Of a DNA stretch of 64,000 bases, positions 9,477 through 17,657 are shown piece after piece. This stretch comes from Pseudomonas sp. S04. Lineage in GTDB: Bacteria; Pseudomonadota; Gammaproteobacteria; Pseudomonadales; Pseudomonadaceae. Every line of letters begins with the position of its first letter. Within the stretch, counting starts at the first letter, position 1. The notes beneath the pieces were generated by a model. That model was not told the DNA's origin. It made no database searches and was given only the letters and a program-made list of their open reading frames with translations. The translations under genes were made by a program, and so were the position numbers. The stretch is taken from assembly GCF_009834545.1 (NCBI RefSeq), contig NZ_CP019427.1:2734001-2798000 (forward strand), read 5' to 3'.

Positions 9477-10232
9477 TCAAGGGGCCGTCTGAATCGGCAG
9501 GGTCAACGCCAGGGTGTAGCCGCCGTAGTCGTTGATGGCCGAGAACTCCACCTGCAATCCTGCTTGCGGCTTGATGCCGTCCAGTGCATAGGTCTGACTG
9601 GACAAGGGAGCGAGCATTTCGGCGTTATGCAGGGCAAGCTGCTGGCCATTGCCCTTCACTTCGATGCGGGCGAAGGACACATGGAAAGGTGTTGGGTTGT
9701 TCACCCGCAATTGCGGTTTACCGTTGGCCAGTTCGATCGACCACTGCAGTTCCTTCAGGCTTGTGACGGGGTTGTCCTTGAGTTGGGCAGGCCGATAAAA
9801 CAGTTTGATGCGAGTGCGCAACGCGATGTTCAGGACATTGCCTTCGTTGGCATTGGCCTGGGGGATTTCCTGAACATTGAAGTAAAACAACGACTCTCGA
9901 TCCGTGGGCAGCGTATTGGGCAGTCCATTGATCTGGATGTGCTGCTCTTTGCCTGGATTGAGACGGAACAAGGGGGGGGAAGGGATGAATGGCACCGCAG
10001 TGGTCGTATCATCGGCGGCCGTGTTGACCCAGGTTTGTACCGCGAAAGTCCGGTCGCTGGGGTTGGCGACGATCAGTGAAACACTGCGCTTGTCGCTGTC
10101 GAATACCACGCGGGTACCATTGAGCGTCAAGGCTGCCTGGCTGGCTGGCAGGTAGGATGTAAGCATGAGCGCAGTCATGCAGGCAGCAAGGGTCGGGCGG
10201 GAAGTGGCCGCCTGCTTGATCAAGCCGAACAT
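9477..10232 (-). CDS. Periplasmic fimbrial chaperone (PapD/FimC family)
   Basis: 251 residues; signal peptide ending ASQA. Two Ig-like domains. Domain 1 begins ALTLNGTRVVFDSDKRSVSLIVANPSD, with the Arg of GTRVVF. The G1 strand carries NVLNIALRTRIKLFYRP, whose Lys, together with that Arg, anchors the subunit C-terminus in known chaperones. Domain 2 runs from about residue 160 to GGYTLALTLPI. Role: donor-strand complementation of pilins and delivery to the usher encoded immediately downstream. The long untranslated gap to the upstream pilin gene contains a strong hairpin. Confidence 0.95.
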   Translation of the reverse strand: MFGLIKQAATSRPTLAACMTALMLTSYLPASQAALTLNGTRVVFDSDKRSVSLIVANPSDRTFAVQTWVNTAADDTTTAVPFIPSPPLFRLNPGKEQHIQINGLPNTLPTDRESLFYFNVQEIPQANANEGNVLNIALRTRIKLFYRPAQLKDNPVTSLKELQWSIELANGKPQLRVNNPTPFHVSFARIEVKGNGQQLALHNAEMLAPLSSQTYALDGIKPQAGLQVEFSAINDYGGYTLALTLPIQTAP

Positions 10233-10284
10233 AGGTCTTTACCTTTTGCCCAGGAGAAACTGCAGACCTGGACTGTCGTGAGCA

Positions 10285-10314
10285 GCCCCTTGTTCACGAC
10301 CGTGAGCAAGGGGC
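10285..10314 (-). promoter_or_regulatory. Hairpin between pilin and chaperone genes (possible mRNA stabiliser or attenuator)
   Basis: Arms at 10285-10297 and 10302-10314 (GCCCCTTG... with CAAGGGGC) give about 13 pairs with one mismatch and a four-base loop. It lies in the 94-base gap after the pilin stop on the minus strand. No T tract follows in the transcription direction, so it is more likely an attenuator, processing site or 3'-end stabiliser than a full terminator. That would fit a major pilin needed in excess of its chaperone and usher. Confidence 0.55.
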
Positions 10315-10326
10315 CGGGAGCGGGTA

Positions 10327-10875
10327 TCAGTTGATGGCGACAATGAACTGGACATCGGCCGAAGCCGCGCCAGCAGTGACAGCGGCGGCGGTCGACCGGT
10401 AGTAGGCGTTGAACTCCAGGTCGGTCGTTGTGCCGACGTTCAGGTCATAGTCGGCCGAGGCGGCCCCTGGTGCGATCGAGGCACCGAGTTTGTCCCTTAG
10501 GGAAATGACCACGTTTTTCGCGCCGTCCAGTCCCGGCGTTACCGCAAAATAGGAGCCGGTTGGGTCGGCGGTACCGTTAAAGGTGGTATTGGCCACGCTG
10601 CCAGCTGTGATGTTGCAGCCTGGATCGCCGCTGACGCGAAGCGCAAAACGTTTACCGCCATGCTCCTGGCCCGCGGCGGTAAAGCGACTGGAATCGACAC
10701 TGCCCATTTTCACCAGGTCGCCGACCTGGCCATCTTCCGGGTTGACGATTTGAATCGGGCAGGTACTGCTGGTGATCTTGCCCTCGAACTTGATGGTACC
10801 GGTGTTGGCGAATACCGAAGTGCCGATCAAACCGGCAGTCAGGCCTAACGAAAGTGCGAGTAGAGACTTTTTCAA
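10327..10875 (-). CDS. Major fimbrial subunit (pilin)
   Basis: 182 residues. The apparent start is an unusual TTG at 10875, preceded by an AAGGAT ribosome site; the encoded signal peptide KKSLLALSLGLTAGLIGTSVFA follows at once. The mature protein has the fimbrial pattern: GTIKFEGKITSSTCPI (first Cys), RVSGDPGCNITAG (second Cys), LEFNAYYRST, and a C-terminal strand ADVQFIVAIN. First gene of the operon and therefore the likely abundant shaft subunit. Subunits of this family lack the last Ig strand and are completed by the chaperone and then by the next subunit's N-terminal extension. Confidence 0.9.
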   Translation of the reverse strand: MKKSLLALSLGLTAGLIGTSVFANTGTIKFEGKITSSTCPIQIVNPEDGQVGDLVKMGSVDSSRFTAAGQEHGGKRFALRVSGDPGCNITAGSVANTTFNGTADPTGSYFAVTPGLDGAKNVVISLRDKLGASIAPGAASADYDLNVGTTTDLEFNAYYRSTAAAVTAGAASADVQFIVAIN

Positions 10876-11324
10876 TGTGTAAATCCTTTTAGGTCAAATG
10901 GCGCCCGGCGTTGAAGGGTCGAGACAATGCCGTGGCATCGCTGTTTGAGAAGTGAGGTGTGAGGAACACCGGGTGTCTCGATGGGGGGCGATTCTAGAAA
11001 GCGCGGAGGAGGGTGAATATGAGAGAACTCTCAGTCTGGGGCTGCTTGTGTAAGTGATTGCGAATGGTGTTGACCCATGGCTGAAGTCGATTGAGGGCTG
11101 ACAAAGAAGTTTGTACCCGTTCTAGGGACGCTCCGAATAAGTCCTCAAATGTGCTGATATACGACCGCACTGCCTGACCCGAGCAATGCATGAGCCAGAT
11201 GAGCTTCCGACTTTGTCCCTGCGCCAGGGCACCATCGCCGATGCCACGATCATTCATGCTCCCAGCTCAACCAAGAACGAGGAAGGCAAGCGTGATCCTG
11301 AGATGCATCAGACCCAAAAAGGTA
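10876..11324. other. Non-coding stretch upstream of the fimbrial operon
   Basis: No credible gene is visible. It should hold the fimbrial operon promoter near its left end. The right end passes into the RHS relic. I could not define -35/-10 boxes with confidence. Confidence 0.5.
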
Positions 11325-11517
11325 CGGGAAACGCAAAACGGCGTGTATCTGTTGGGCAATGGTTATCGCGCGTACAGCCCGGGTTTGATGCGGTTTCATT
11401 GCCCGGATAGTTGGAGTCCGTTTGGGGCGGGGGGGGCTTAATGCCTATGTGTTTTGTGGGGGGAATCCAATGGGCAATGTGGATCTGGATGGACATAGTT
11501 GGTATTCAGCTCTGTGA
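11325..11517 (+). pseudogene. Relic of an RHS-repeat core (C-terminal core motif, frameshifted)
   Basis: The translation reads [20 protein letters not shown] then [17 protein letters not shown]. After a one-base frameshift it continues LNAYVFCGGNPMGNVDLDGH. This is the conserved RHS-associated core that precedes the variable toxin tip. The break falls in a run of eight G residues (11429-11436); seven would keep the frame open to the TGA at 11515-11517. Nothing upstream resembles the rest of a large RHS protein, so only the core end survives. It lies next to an AT-rich segment with a possible tip relic. Confidence 0.8.
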
Positions 11518-11576
11518 CGGCGTATTTCAGCGCCTTTTCGGAGAAGCCCAACTAGTGGTGTCGCACAAAAAATACT

Positions 11577-11979
11577 ATGGATAAAAGCACCCAAATAGGA
11601 GGGTCTGCTGGTCCGGCACAGAGTTCGGGAGAAAAGAATGTATCCAAGTGGGTGAATGATTTAACGGAGAAAGGGTATCGGGCCAATATTGAGGTTTGGA
11701 TCAAAGGACAAAAAAGAATCCGAAGTCGCAAAAAATCCAGCAAGCAGCAGATAAACGAAAAAAATTGGTGCAAGAGAGAAAAAAGATTGAGGGGGGGATG
11801 TCACTTTGGGGGTCAAGAAAAAACACACCGAGGCTGTATATGATGCAAATAAAACAGCTTTTAAGCCCTCTGGCGATGCAGTACCGAACCAAAGAAAAAT
11901 AGATGTTGATCCTAGAAGTCTTTTGGACCCGGATCTTCATAATAAAATGGTTGTTTTACGACGCGATGTCTTGTTCTAA
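11577..11979 (+). pseudogene. Possible remnant of an RHS variable C-terminal tip, broken into three frames
   Basis: AT-rich compared with its neighbours. Three consecutive frames give coherent protein-like text: GEKNVSKWVNDLTEKGYRAN (frame of 11577), KKNPKSQKIQQAADKRKKLV (frame of 11696), and HTEAVYDANKTAFKPSGDAV then DVDPRSLLDPDLHNKM to a TAA at 11977-11979. The apparent shifts fall at or near A or G homopolymers. Its place directly after an RHS core suggests a decayed toxin-tip module, but no toxin family is recognised, and an independent decayed gene is possible. Confidence 0.45.
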
Positions 11980-12029
11980 CGCAATTGCGCTGCCTTGGGT
12001 CCGAAGTGGAGTGGGCAGGGAGTAGCCCA

Positions 12030-12764
12030 CTAGCCCTTCAGCCCACTCACCCGCGCAAACTCCACCAACCCACCGTCATGCACAAGTCCCAACTTGTCCA
12101 TGGCGGTGCGTTTTTGTCGGCTGATGGTTTTTTCGCTGCGGTTCAGATGTGCGGCGATCTGCCGGCCGGACAGGCCTTGAACAAACAAGCGCACCACTTC
12201 CAGCTCCCGTTCGGACAGGCTCACCAGCGGTGCTTCGGTACTGTCGGTTGGCAAGGCCTGGGCCTCGAGGATCCTGGCGAACGTCGGGCAGAGATGGCGA
12301 CGCCCCCTGGCCACGCTCTGTACCGCGTGCCTGAGTTCACTCAACGGGCTACGTTTATCGAACAGTGCGCAGGCGCCCTGGTTGAGCAACGCCTGCAATA
12401 GGGACGGATTGCGCAGCATGGTCATGACGACCAAGCGCACATGTCCGAAGTGGCGTCTCACATAACCCATCAACGCCAGGCCATCGGGAAAGTCCCCATA
12501 GGGCATTGCGTAGTCGCTGATCAGGATGTCACAGGGTGTGCGTTGCAGGCGGTCAATCAGCTCATCGGCGCTGTTGGCCTGGGCGACAACCGCGAACCCC
12601 TGGCTGGAGGGGTGGCACAGGGCCATTTCAGCGCCCATCAGCACCACGGGATGGTCGTCGGCGAGAATGATGCGTGGTGTGTTCAGTGTGCGCTGTACAG
12701 GTGTTTCAGGTGTCTCACCGCAGCGGTTTGGGGCAGTTTGGGACAACGATTGCGCAGGGTTCAT
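12030..12764 (-). CDS. Response regulator, receiver plus LuxR-type HTH (RcsB/NarL class)
   Basis: 244 residues. Receiver domain ~30-145 with acidic pair D36/D37 in ILADDHP, phospho-acceptor D84 (LISDYAMP) and K137 (LFDKRSP). C-terminal LuxR HTH ~175-240: SLSEREL EVVRLFVQG then GRQIAAHLNRSEKTISRQKR. The N-terminal ~28 residues before the receiver are low-complexity, so the start may be further downstream. No sensor kinase gene is adjacent. It lies beside another LuxR-type protein and near the fimbrial operon, so control of the fimbriae is a reasonable guess, not shown. Confidence 0.9.
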   Translation of the reverse strand: MNPAQSLSQTAPNRCGETPETPVQRTLNTPRIILADDHPVVLMGAEMALCHPSSQGFAVVAQANSADELIDRLQRTPCDILISDYAMPYGDFPDGLALMGYVRRHFGHVRLVVMTMLRNPSLLQALLNQGACALFDKRSPLSELRHAVQSVARGRRHLCPTFARILEAQALPTDSTEAPLVSLSERELEVVRLFVQGLSGRQIAAHLNRSEKTISRQKRTAMDKLGLVHDGGLVEFARVSGLKG

Positions 12765-12816
12765 GCGGTGTCTCGACAGGGGCCAACGGCGCGCCGTACA
12801 CCGCAGTCAGCCAGGT

Positions 12817-13101
12817 TCAAGACAGTTGAATCAAACCTTGCTCCAGTGCCTTGAACACTGCGGTCCAGCGTGAACTGACGCCGAATTTCCGGCGGATATT
12901 GCCAAAGTGATAATTCACCCCGGATTCGCTGCAATTGACGATCTGGCCGATTTCCCAGGACGACTTGCCTCTGGCACTCCATAGCAGCACTTCTTTTTCT
13001 CGGTTGGTCAGCGTGATACCCAACGGCTGTCCGGTTGCTTGCCGCTCAAGCCCGGGCTGGAGGTTGCGAGCGCGAATGGCGATTGGGGCTGAATGGTTCA
13101 T
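12817..13101 (-). CDS. Small LuxR-type HTH regulator
   Basis: 94 residues from the ATG at 13101. GGGAG lies eight bases before this ATG, whereas the longer start at 13116 has no ribosome site. Essentially one GerE/LuxR DNA-binding domain: [20 protein letters not shown] then [28 protein letters not shown]. There is no autoinducer or receiver domain ahead of it, only about 30 extra residues. The recognition helix sequence [20 protein letters not shown] is like that of quorum-sensing LuxR proteins, so it may be a solo or truncated LuxR. Same strand as the response regulator downstream. Confidence 0.85.
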   Translation of the reverse strand: MNHSAPIAIRARNLQPGLERQATGQPLGITLTNREKEVLLWSARGKSSWEIGQIVNCSESGVNYHFGNIRRKFGVSSRWTAVFKALEQGLIQLS

Positions 13102-13446
13102 GACAGGCACTCCCATTTATCAATCAATGAGGTGGGCGAAGGATCCTTCCTGAATCTGGGCGTGGTTCCTGCGTCCTGCTGACAGACGCCGCTCAGGGCG
13201 CTGTAGGTTCGGCTCAGTTATAACGCGGATCCAACGCCTTGAAACCTGTAAGAACTAACAGGTGCTGCACCTTAATGCAGGGGAGTGAGAAATTTCTGTC
13301 TGTTGTTTCTCAAAATTGTGTAGGTGGATTCTCTGGTTTGGTCCGATTCTAGGCCCTCGCGAGCCCTTGTACGGGGCAGACCCTTGCGGATCTGCCGTTC
13401 ATCACATTTTCAACGCTTGGAGCGATCGGTCGAAGCGCGCCCGATC
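13102..13446. other. Intergenic region between kguD and the small luxR-type gene
   Basis: No gene seen. It contains a 9-bp hairpin, GGCAGACCC/GGATCTGCC (13375-13383 with 13388-13396), with a four-base loop. On the minus strand the loop is GCAA, downstream of kguD. No T tract follows, so it may be a weak terminator or an RNA-stabilising structure. Confidence 0.5.
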
Positions 13447-14439
13447 TCAGACCCTTTCCAGCCTCTGGCGCCATACCACCTCGTTCACCAGATTTGCTGG
13501 CCGCTCACCCGCCAGCGCCGCCAGCAAGTTGTCCACCGCGCATCGCGCCATCGCTTCACGCGTTTCATGGGTGGCCGAGCCGATATGTGGGGTCGCCACC
13601 ACATTGTCCAAATGCAGCAACGGTGAATCGTGCTGCAGCGGTTCACGCTCGAATACATCCAGACCGGCGGCGCGAATCTGCCGCTGCTGCAGGGCTGCGA
13701 TCATGGCGTTTTCGTCGACCACCTTGCCCCGGGAAATATTGATGAAAATACTCTCGGGGCGCATCAGGGCAAACTCTTCGGCACCGATCAGGCCTTGGGT
13801 CTGGGCGGTCAGGGGCAGGGTCAGGCAGATGAAGTCGGCTTGCTGCAACAGCTGCGACAGGCTGCGGTATTGGGCATTGAAGCGTTTCTCCACCGCCGGT
13901 TTCGGGTTGTTACTGTGATAGATGATCGGCATGCCAAAGCCGAAATGCCCGCGTTGCGCCAGTGCCTCGCCGATTCGCCCCATGCCGATGATGCCGAGGG
14001 TCTTGCCGTGCACGTCGCTGCCAAAATGCAGCGGCCCGATGTTGTGGTTCCATTGTCCGGCGCGGACCAGATTGGCGAGCTCCACCACCCGCCGCGCCGT
14101 GGCCAGGATCAGCGCGAAACCGGTATCGGCGGTGGTTTCGGTCAACACGTCCGGGGTGTTGCTGAGCAGGATATTGCGGCCGCTCAGGTAGTCGATGTCG
14201 TAGTTGTCGACTCCCACCGAGACACTGGAGACGGCTTCCAGTCGGGGTGCCAGGTCCAGCAGTTCGGCGTCCAGGCGCAGGCTGGCGCCCAACAGGCCGT
14301 GGGCACTCGGCAGGGCTGCGCGCAGGCGCTGCAGGCCGTCGCTGTCGAGCGTGTCGATCAGGGTCACCTGTGCCCGTTCCTGCAAGCGGATCATCAGCGC
14401 GGGCGACAGTTTTTTGTAGAGCACGATGTGCTTGTTCAT
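13447..14439 (-). CDS. kguD: 2-keto-6-phosphogluconate reductase (D-isomer 2-hydroxyacid dehydrogenase family)
   Basis: 330 residues from the ATG at 14439, with GGAAGG seven bases upstream; the longer start at 14454 overlaps that ribosome site. NAD(P)-binding domain with GKTLGIIGMGRIGEALAQRG (~residues 140-160). Catalytic Arg in NISRGKVVDE, the Glu in DVFEREPL and the His in ATPHIGSAT form the family triad. Role: reduces 2-keto-6-phosphogluconate to 6-phosphogluconate with NAD(P)H in the cytoplasm. It is the last gene of kguE-kguK-kguT-kguD, the order known in P. aeruginosa. By sequence alone it could be called glyoxylate/hydroxypyruvate or 2-ketogluconate reductase; the operon decides. Confidence 0.9.
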   Translation of the reverse strand: MNKHIVLYKKLSPALMIRLQERAQVTLIDTLDSDGLQRLRAALPSAHGLLGASLRLDAELLDLAPRLEAVSSVSVGVDNYDIDYLSGRNILLSNTPDVLTETTADTGFALILATARRVVELANLVRAGQWNHNIGPLHFGSDVHGKTLGIIGMGRIGEALAQRGHFGFGMPIIYHSNNPKPAVEKRFNAQYRSLSQLLQQADFICLTLPLTAQTQGLIGAEEFALMRPESIFINISRGKVVDENAMIAALQQRQIRAAGLDVFEREPLQHDSPLLHLDNVVATPHIGSATHETREAMARCAVDNLLAALAGERPANLVNEVVWRQRLERV

Positions 14440-14459
14440 GGGTATACCTTCCATTCAAT

Positions 14460-15761
14460 TCAGGAGTGGGTCGCCAGCAGCGGTTGGTTCGCGGTCTGCT
14501 TGGATGGCGCGCGGTCGCTGGCGCCGGGCTTGAGGCAGAGGGTCAACAGCACCGACAGCAGCAACGCACCGCTCATCAACAGGTACGAAGCGCCGGGCGA
14601 GCCAGTGGAGCTGTTCAGGTAGCCGACCAGATAAGAGCCGCCGAACGAACCCAGCGCGCCCATGCTGTTGATCAACGCCATGGCACCACCAGCGACGTTG
14701 GCCGGGAGGATTTCCGGGACGATGGCGAAAAAGGGTCCGTAGGGCGCGTACATGCACGCGCCGGCAATCACCAGCAAGGTGTAGGACCACCAGAAGTGTT
14801 CGGCGCCGAGGGCGTAGGAGCCGTAGAACGCCACCGAGGCAATCAGCAGCGGTGGCCAGACGAAACGTTTGCGCTTTTGCAGTTTGTCCGAGCCCCAGGA
14901 CACCAGCAGCATGCCGATCACCGCCGCCAGATACGGCAGGGCAGACAGCCAGCCGGCTTCGATCATGTCCATCTGCGCGCCTTGCTTGAGGATCGACGGC
15001 AGCCACAATACGAAGCCGTAGACCCCAATGCTCCAGCAAAAGAACTGCAGGGCGAGGATGATCACTTTTGGCGAACGGAAGGCTTCGGCGTAGTTTTTCA
15101 CCGCCTTGATGCCCACCTGTTCGGCGGCCAGGGCGCTTTCCAGGTCGTGTTTTTCCTGGTCGTTGAGCCACTTGGCCTGGGACGGACGATCATCGGCCAG
15201 GCGCCACCAGATAAACGCCCAGAGCACCGCCGGCAGGCCTTCGATGATGAACATCCAGCGCCAGCTGTAGTGCTGCACCAGGTAACCGGAGACCACCGAC
15301 ATCCAGAGCATGGTCACCGGGTTGCCGAGGATCAGGAAGGTGTTGGCGCGCGAGCGTTCGGCGCGGGTGAACCAGTGGCACAGGTACACCAGCATCGCTG
15401 GCATCACGGCGGCCTCGACCACCCCGAGCATGAAGCGGATGACGATCAGCCAGTAGGCGTTGGAGACGACTCCGGTCAAGGTCGCCAGGCTGCCCCAGAG
15501 GATCAGGCTGACGAAAATCAGCTTCTTCACGCTGTTTTTCTGCGCGTAGATCGCGCCGGGGATCTGGAAGAAAAAGTAACCGAGGAAGAACAGGGCGCCG
15601 AGCAACGACGACAACCCCGGGGTGATCATCAGGTCGGCGGCCATTCCGGAGGCGGCGGCGAAGCCATAGTTGGCGCGGTCCAGATACGCCAGGCTATAGG
15701 TGATGAACACGATGGGCATGATGTACCACCAGCGGCGGGTGGCGAGTTTGGGCGTTTGCAT
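14460..15761 (-). CDS. kguT: 2-ketogluconate transporter, MFS family
   Basis: 433 residues from the ATG at 15761 (QTPKLATRRWWYIMPIVFIT follows), preceded by GGAG seven bases upstream; the frame is open for a further 52 codons but these look non-coding. Twelve hydrophobic segments. The N-terminal motif YLDRANYGFA and the ERSRANTFLILGNP region are typical of the anion:cation symporter (ACS) subfamily that carries sugar acids. A central charged loop lies at about 190-230. Role: inner-membrane uptake of 2-ketogluconate formed in the periplasm. It sits between kguK and kguD, 20 bases from the latter. Confidence 0.9.
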   Translation of the reverse strand: MQTPKLATRRWWYIMPIVFITYSLAYLDRANYGFAAASGMAADLMITPGLSSLLGALFFLGYFFFQIPGAIYAQKNSVKKLIFVSLILWGSLATLTGVVSNAYWLIVIRFMLGVVEAAVMPAMLVYLCHWFTRAERSRANTFLILGNPVTMLWMSVVSGYLVQHYSWRWMFIIEGLPAVLWAFIWWRLADDRPSQAKWLNDQEKHDLESALAAEQVGIKAVKNYAEAFRSPKVIILALQFFCWSIGVYGFVLWLPSILKQGAQMDMIEAGWLSALPYLAAVIGMLLVSWGSDKLQKRKRFVWPPLLIASVAFYGSYALGAEHFWWSYTLLVIAGACMYAPYGPFFAIVPEILPANVAGGAMALINSMGALGSFGGSYLVGYLNSSTGSPGASYLLMSGALLLSVLLTLCLKPGASDRAPSKQTANQPLLATHS

Positions 15762-15810
15762 GGCAGTGCTCCTGAGCTTGTTGTTTTTGTCGCAGCAGGT
15801 ATCGGAATCT

Positions 15811-16776
15811 TCAGTGACTGGGCTTGCTCGCGATGGCGGCCTCAAATTCGGTGACCATTTCGGAGCGGGTCGGCAAACCCTCCATGTCGCCACGGCTCTG
15901 CACCGCGCGGCTACCAATCCAGTTGGCGCGTCGCACCGCGTCGTTGACGCTGTGGCATTCGAGCAATGCGCTGATCAGGCCGACGGCAAAACCATCGCCG
16001 GCGCCGACGGTATCGACCACCTGCGCCACCGGCACGGCGGCGACAAAGCCCTGGTCCAGCGCCGTGCGGTAGTAGGCACCGTGGGCGCCGAGCTTGATCG
16101 CCACGACCTGGGCGCCTTGATCCAGGTAGAACGCGGCAATGTCCGCCGGGTCGTCGAAACCAGTCAGCAGGCGGCCTTCGCCCAAGCCCGGCAACACCCA
16201 ATGGGCGAGGGCGGCGAGGCGGTTGATCTCGGTGATCATCTGCTGCTCGCTGGCCCACAGCGCCGGGCGCAGGTTGGGGTCGAACGACACGGTGCGGCCG
16301 GCGGCGCGCATTTGCGTCATCAGTTGCAAAGACAGCTCGCGGGCCGTGGCCGACAGCGCAGGCGGAATGCCGGTGGCATGCAGGTGCCGGGCTTGCAGCA
16401 ACTGCGGCTGGATCGCCTGGGTCGACAGATGACTGGCGGCCGAACCCCGACGGAAGTACTCCACCTGGGGATCGGCGCCGGCTTCCTCGCGGGACTTGAA
16501 TTGAAAACCGGTTGGGTGCAACGGATCGACCTCGACATGGGAGCAGTCCAGGCCTTCACGTTGCAAAGCGTCGAGGACAAAGCGCCCCAGGGAGTCAGCG
16601 CCGACCCGGCTCAGCCAGGCCACCTTGAAGCCCAATCGCGACAGACCGATGGCGACATTGCTGTCGGCCCCGGCAATGCGTTTGTGAAAGTTCGCGACCT
16701 GCGCCAGATCACCGGTCTGCTCGGCGACCAGCATGGCCATGGTTTCGCCAAACGACAGGATATCGACTTCAGACAT
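15811..16776 (-). CDS. kguK: 2-ketogluconate kinase (PfkB family)
   Basis: 321 residues, the normal length for PfkB sugar kinases. N-terminal [12 protein letters not shown] and [14 protein letters not shown] are the substrate-side signature. The C-terminal signature is [21 protein letters not shown], where the Asp of GAGDGF is the catalytic base and the Gly-rich stretch is the anion hole. Role: ATP-dependent phosphorylation of 2-ketogluconate to 2-keto-6-phosphogluconate. The start overlaps the kguE stop by eight bases, suggesting translational coupling. Confidence 0.92.
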   Translation of the reverse strand: MSEVDILSFGETMAMLVAEQTGDLAQVANFHKRIAGADSNVAIGLSRLGFKVAWLSRVGADSLGRFVLDALQREGLDCSHVEVDPLHPTGFQFKSREEAGADPQVEYFRRGSAASHLSTQAIQPQLLQARHLHATGIPPALSATARELSLQLMTQMRAAGRTVSFDPNLRPALWASEQQMITEINRLAALAHWVLPGLGEGRLLTGFDDPADIAAFYLDQGAQVVAIKLGAHGAYYRTALDQGFVAAVPVAQVVDTVGAGDGFAVGLISALLECHSVNDAVRRANWIGSRAVQSRGDMEGLPTRSEMVTEFEAAIASKPSH

Positions 16777-17551
16777 GGGCCTGCTCCAGGCGTGGTTGAC
16801 CCAGGCGGGCGAGGACGGCCACGTGCTCGGTGGTCAGTTGCTGCAGGTCATCGGCCTGCAATGGGTATTCGGCGGCACGCGAGATGCCCGGTGCCATGTG
16901 CTGCAGCATCTGTTCCCACTGCAGCAGGTCGTCGGCGGCCGGCGGGATCGCCACCAGCTTGCTGTCGGAACGACGGGTCACCGCCTTGCAATGCACATAG
17001 GCGACATGCCGGCCCAACAGACGCGCCGCGGTGGCGGCGCTCTGGTCCTGCCATGACCAGTTGCCGATATCGAAGGTCATCCGCACCGGCAACGCGTGTT
17101 GCTCCACCTGCGCGAAAAAACGCTGGAACGGCTCGATGCGTCCGCCGTGCAGGGTCTGGTCGTTTTCCACCAGCAACTGCACCGAATGCTCGGCCAGGCA
17201 CGCGGCCAGGCTGTGCAGGTCGTTGTTGTCGGTGAAGTAACCCAGCGACACCTTGAGCCACCGGGCACCGAAGCTCGCGGCGCGCTTGAGGGTCGCTGCC
17301 AGCAATGGGGTGGGCTGCGAGCGACCGGCCACCCACAATTCCAGCGGCGAGGAAAATACCGCCTCAAGCCCCTGTTGTTCGATGGCGTGGGTCAGTTCCC
17401 GCGGGTCCTCGCTGGTCAGCAATTCTTCGCGCCACTCGATCCGCTGGGCCCCGGCCCTGGCCAGGATCTCGACGAATGCCAGTTGGCCAACCTGGCGAAC
17501 CAGGTCGGCGCCGTAGCTGGACAAGCTGATGGAAACAGGTGATTTACTCAT
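16769..17551 (-). CDS. kguE: Sugar-phosphate isomerase/epimerase-type TIM barrel protein
   Basis: 260 residues. AP endonuclease 2/xylose isomerase-like TIM barrel: an early [13 protein letters not shown] strand, central [12 protein letters not shown] with the metal-binding Glu, MTFDIGNW with the Asp, YVHCKAV with the His and AAEYPL with the last Glu. Its exact reaction in 2-ketogluconate use is not established to my knowledge. It is the first gene of kguEKTD. A perfect PtxS operator lies 14 bases upstream of its start codon. Confidence 0.88.
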   Translation of the reverse strand: MSKSPVSISLSSYGADLVRQVGQLAFVEILARAGAQRIEWREELLTSEDPRELTHAIEQQGLEAVFSSPLELWVAGRSQPTPLLAATLKRAASFGARWLKVSLGYFTDNNDLHSLAACLAEHSVQLLVENDQTLHGGRIEPFQRFFAQVEQHALPVRMTFDIGNWSWQDQSAATAARLLGRHVAYVHCKAVTRRSDSKLVAIPPAADDLLQWEQMLQHMAPGISRAAEYPLQADDLQQLTTEHVAVLARLGQPRLEQAHV

Positions 17552-17564
17552 TGTTATTGACCTC

Positions 17565-17578
17565 TGAAACCGGTTTCA
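17565..17578. promoter_or_regulatory. PtxS operator in the kguE promoter
   Basis: Perfect 14-bp palindrome TGAAACCGGTTTCA, the known recognition sequence of PtxS (LacI family). It lies between ptxS and kguE just before the kguE start, where bound repressor would block the kgu operon. Released by 2-ketogluconate in characterised species. Confidence 0.93.
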
Positions 17579-17657
17579 TTTTTGTTCAAAAAAATCTGCA
17601 CACATCTGTAGCAACTGCGCAGGCTGCGTTTGGTTGCCTAGCAAGTGCCTGTGCGGA

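Noticed and set aside
12010..12031. AGTGGGC/GCCCACT hairpin at the 3' end of the response regulator gene
   Set aside because: Seven pairs but overlapping the stop codon and with no T tract in the right direction; not called as a terminator.
13117..13446. Possible small RNA gene upstream of the small LuxR-type gene
   Set aside because: Only one hairpin and no recognisable promoter-terminator pair; insufficient support.
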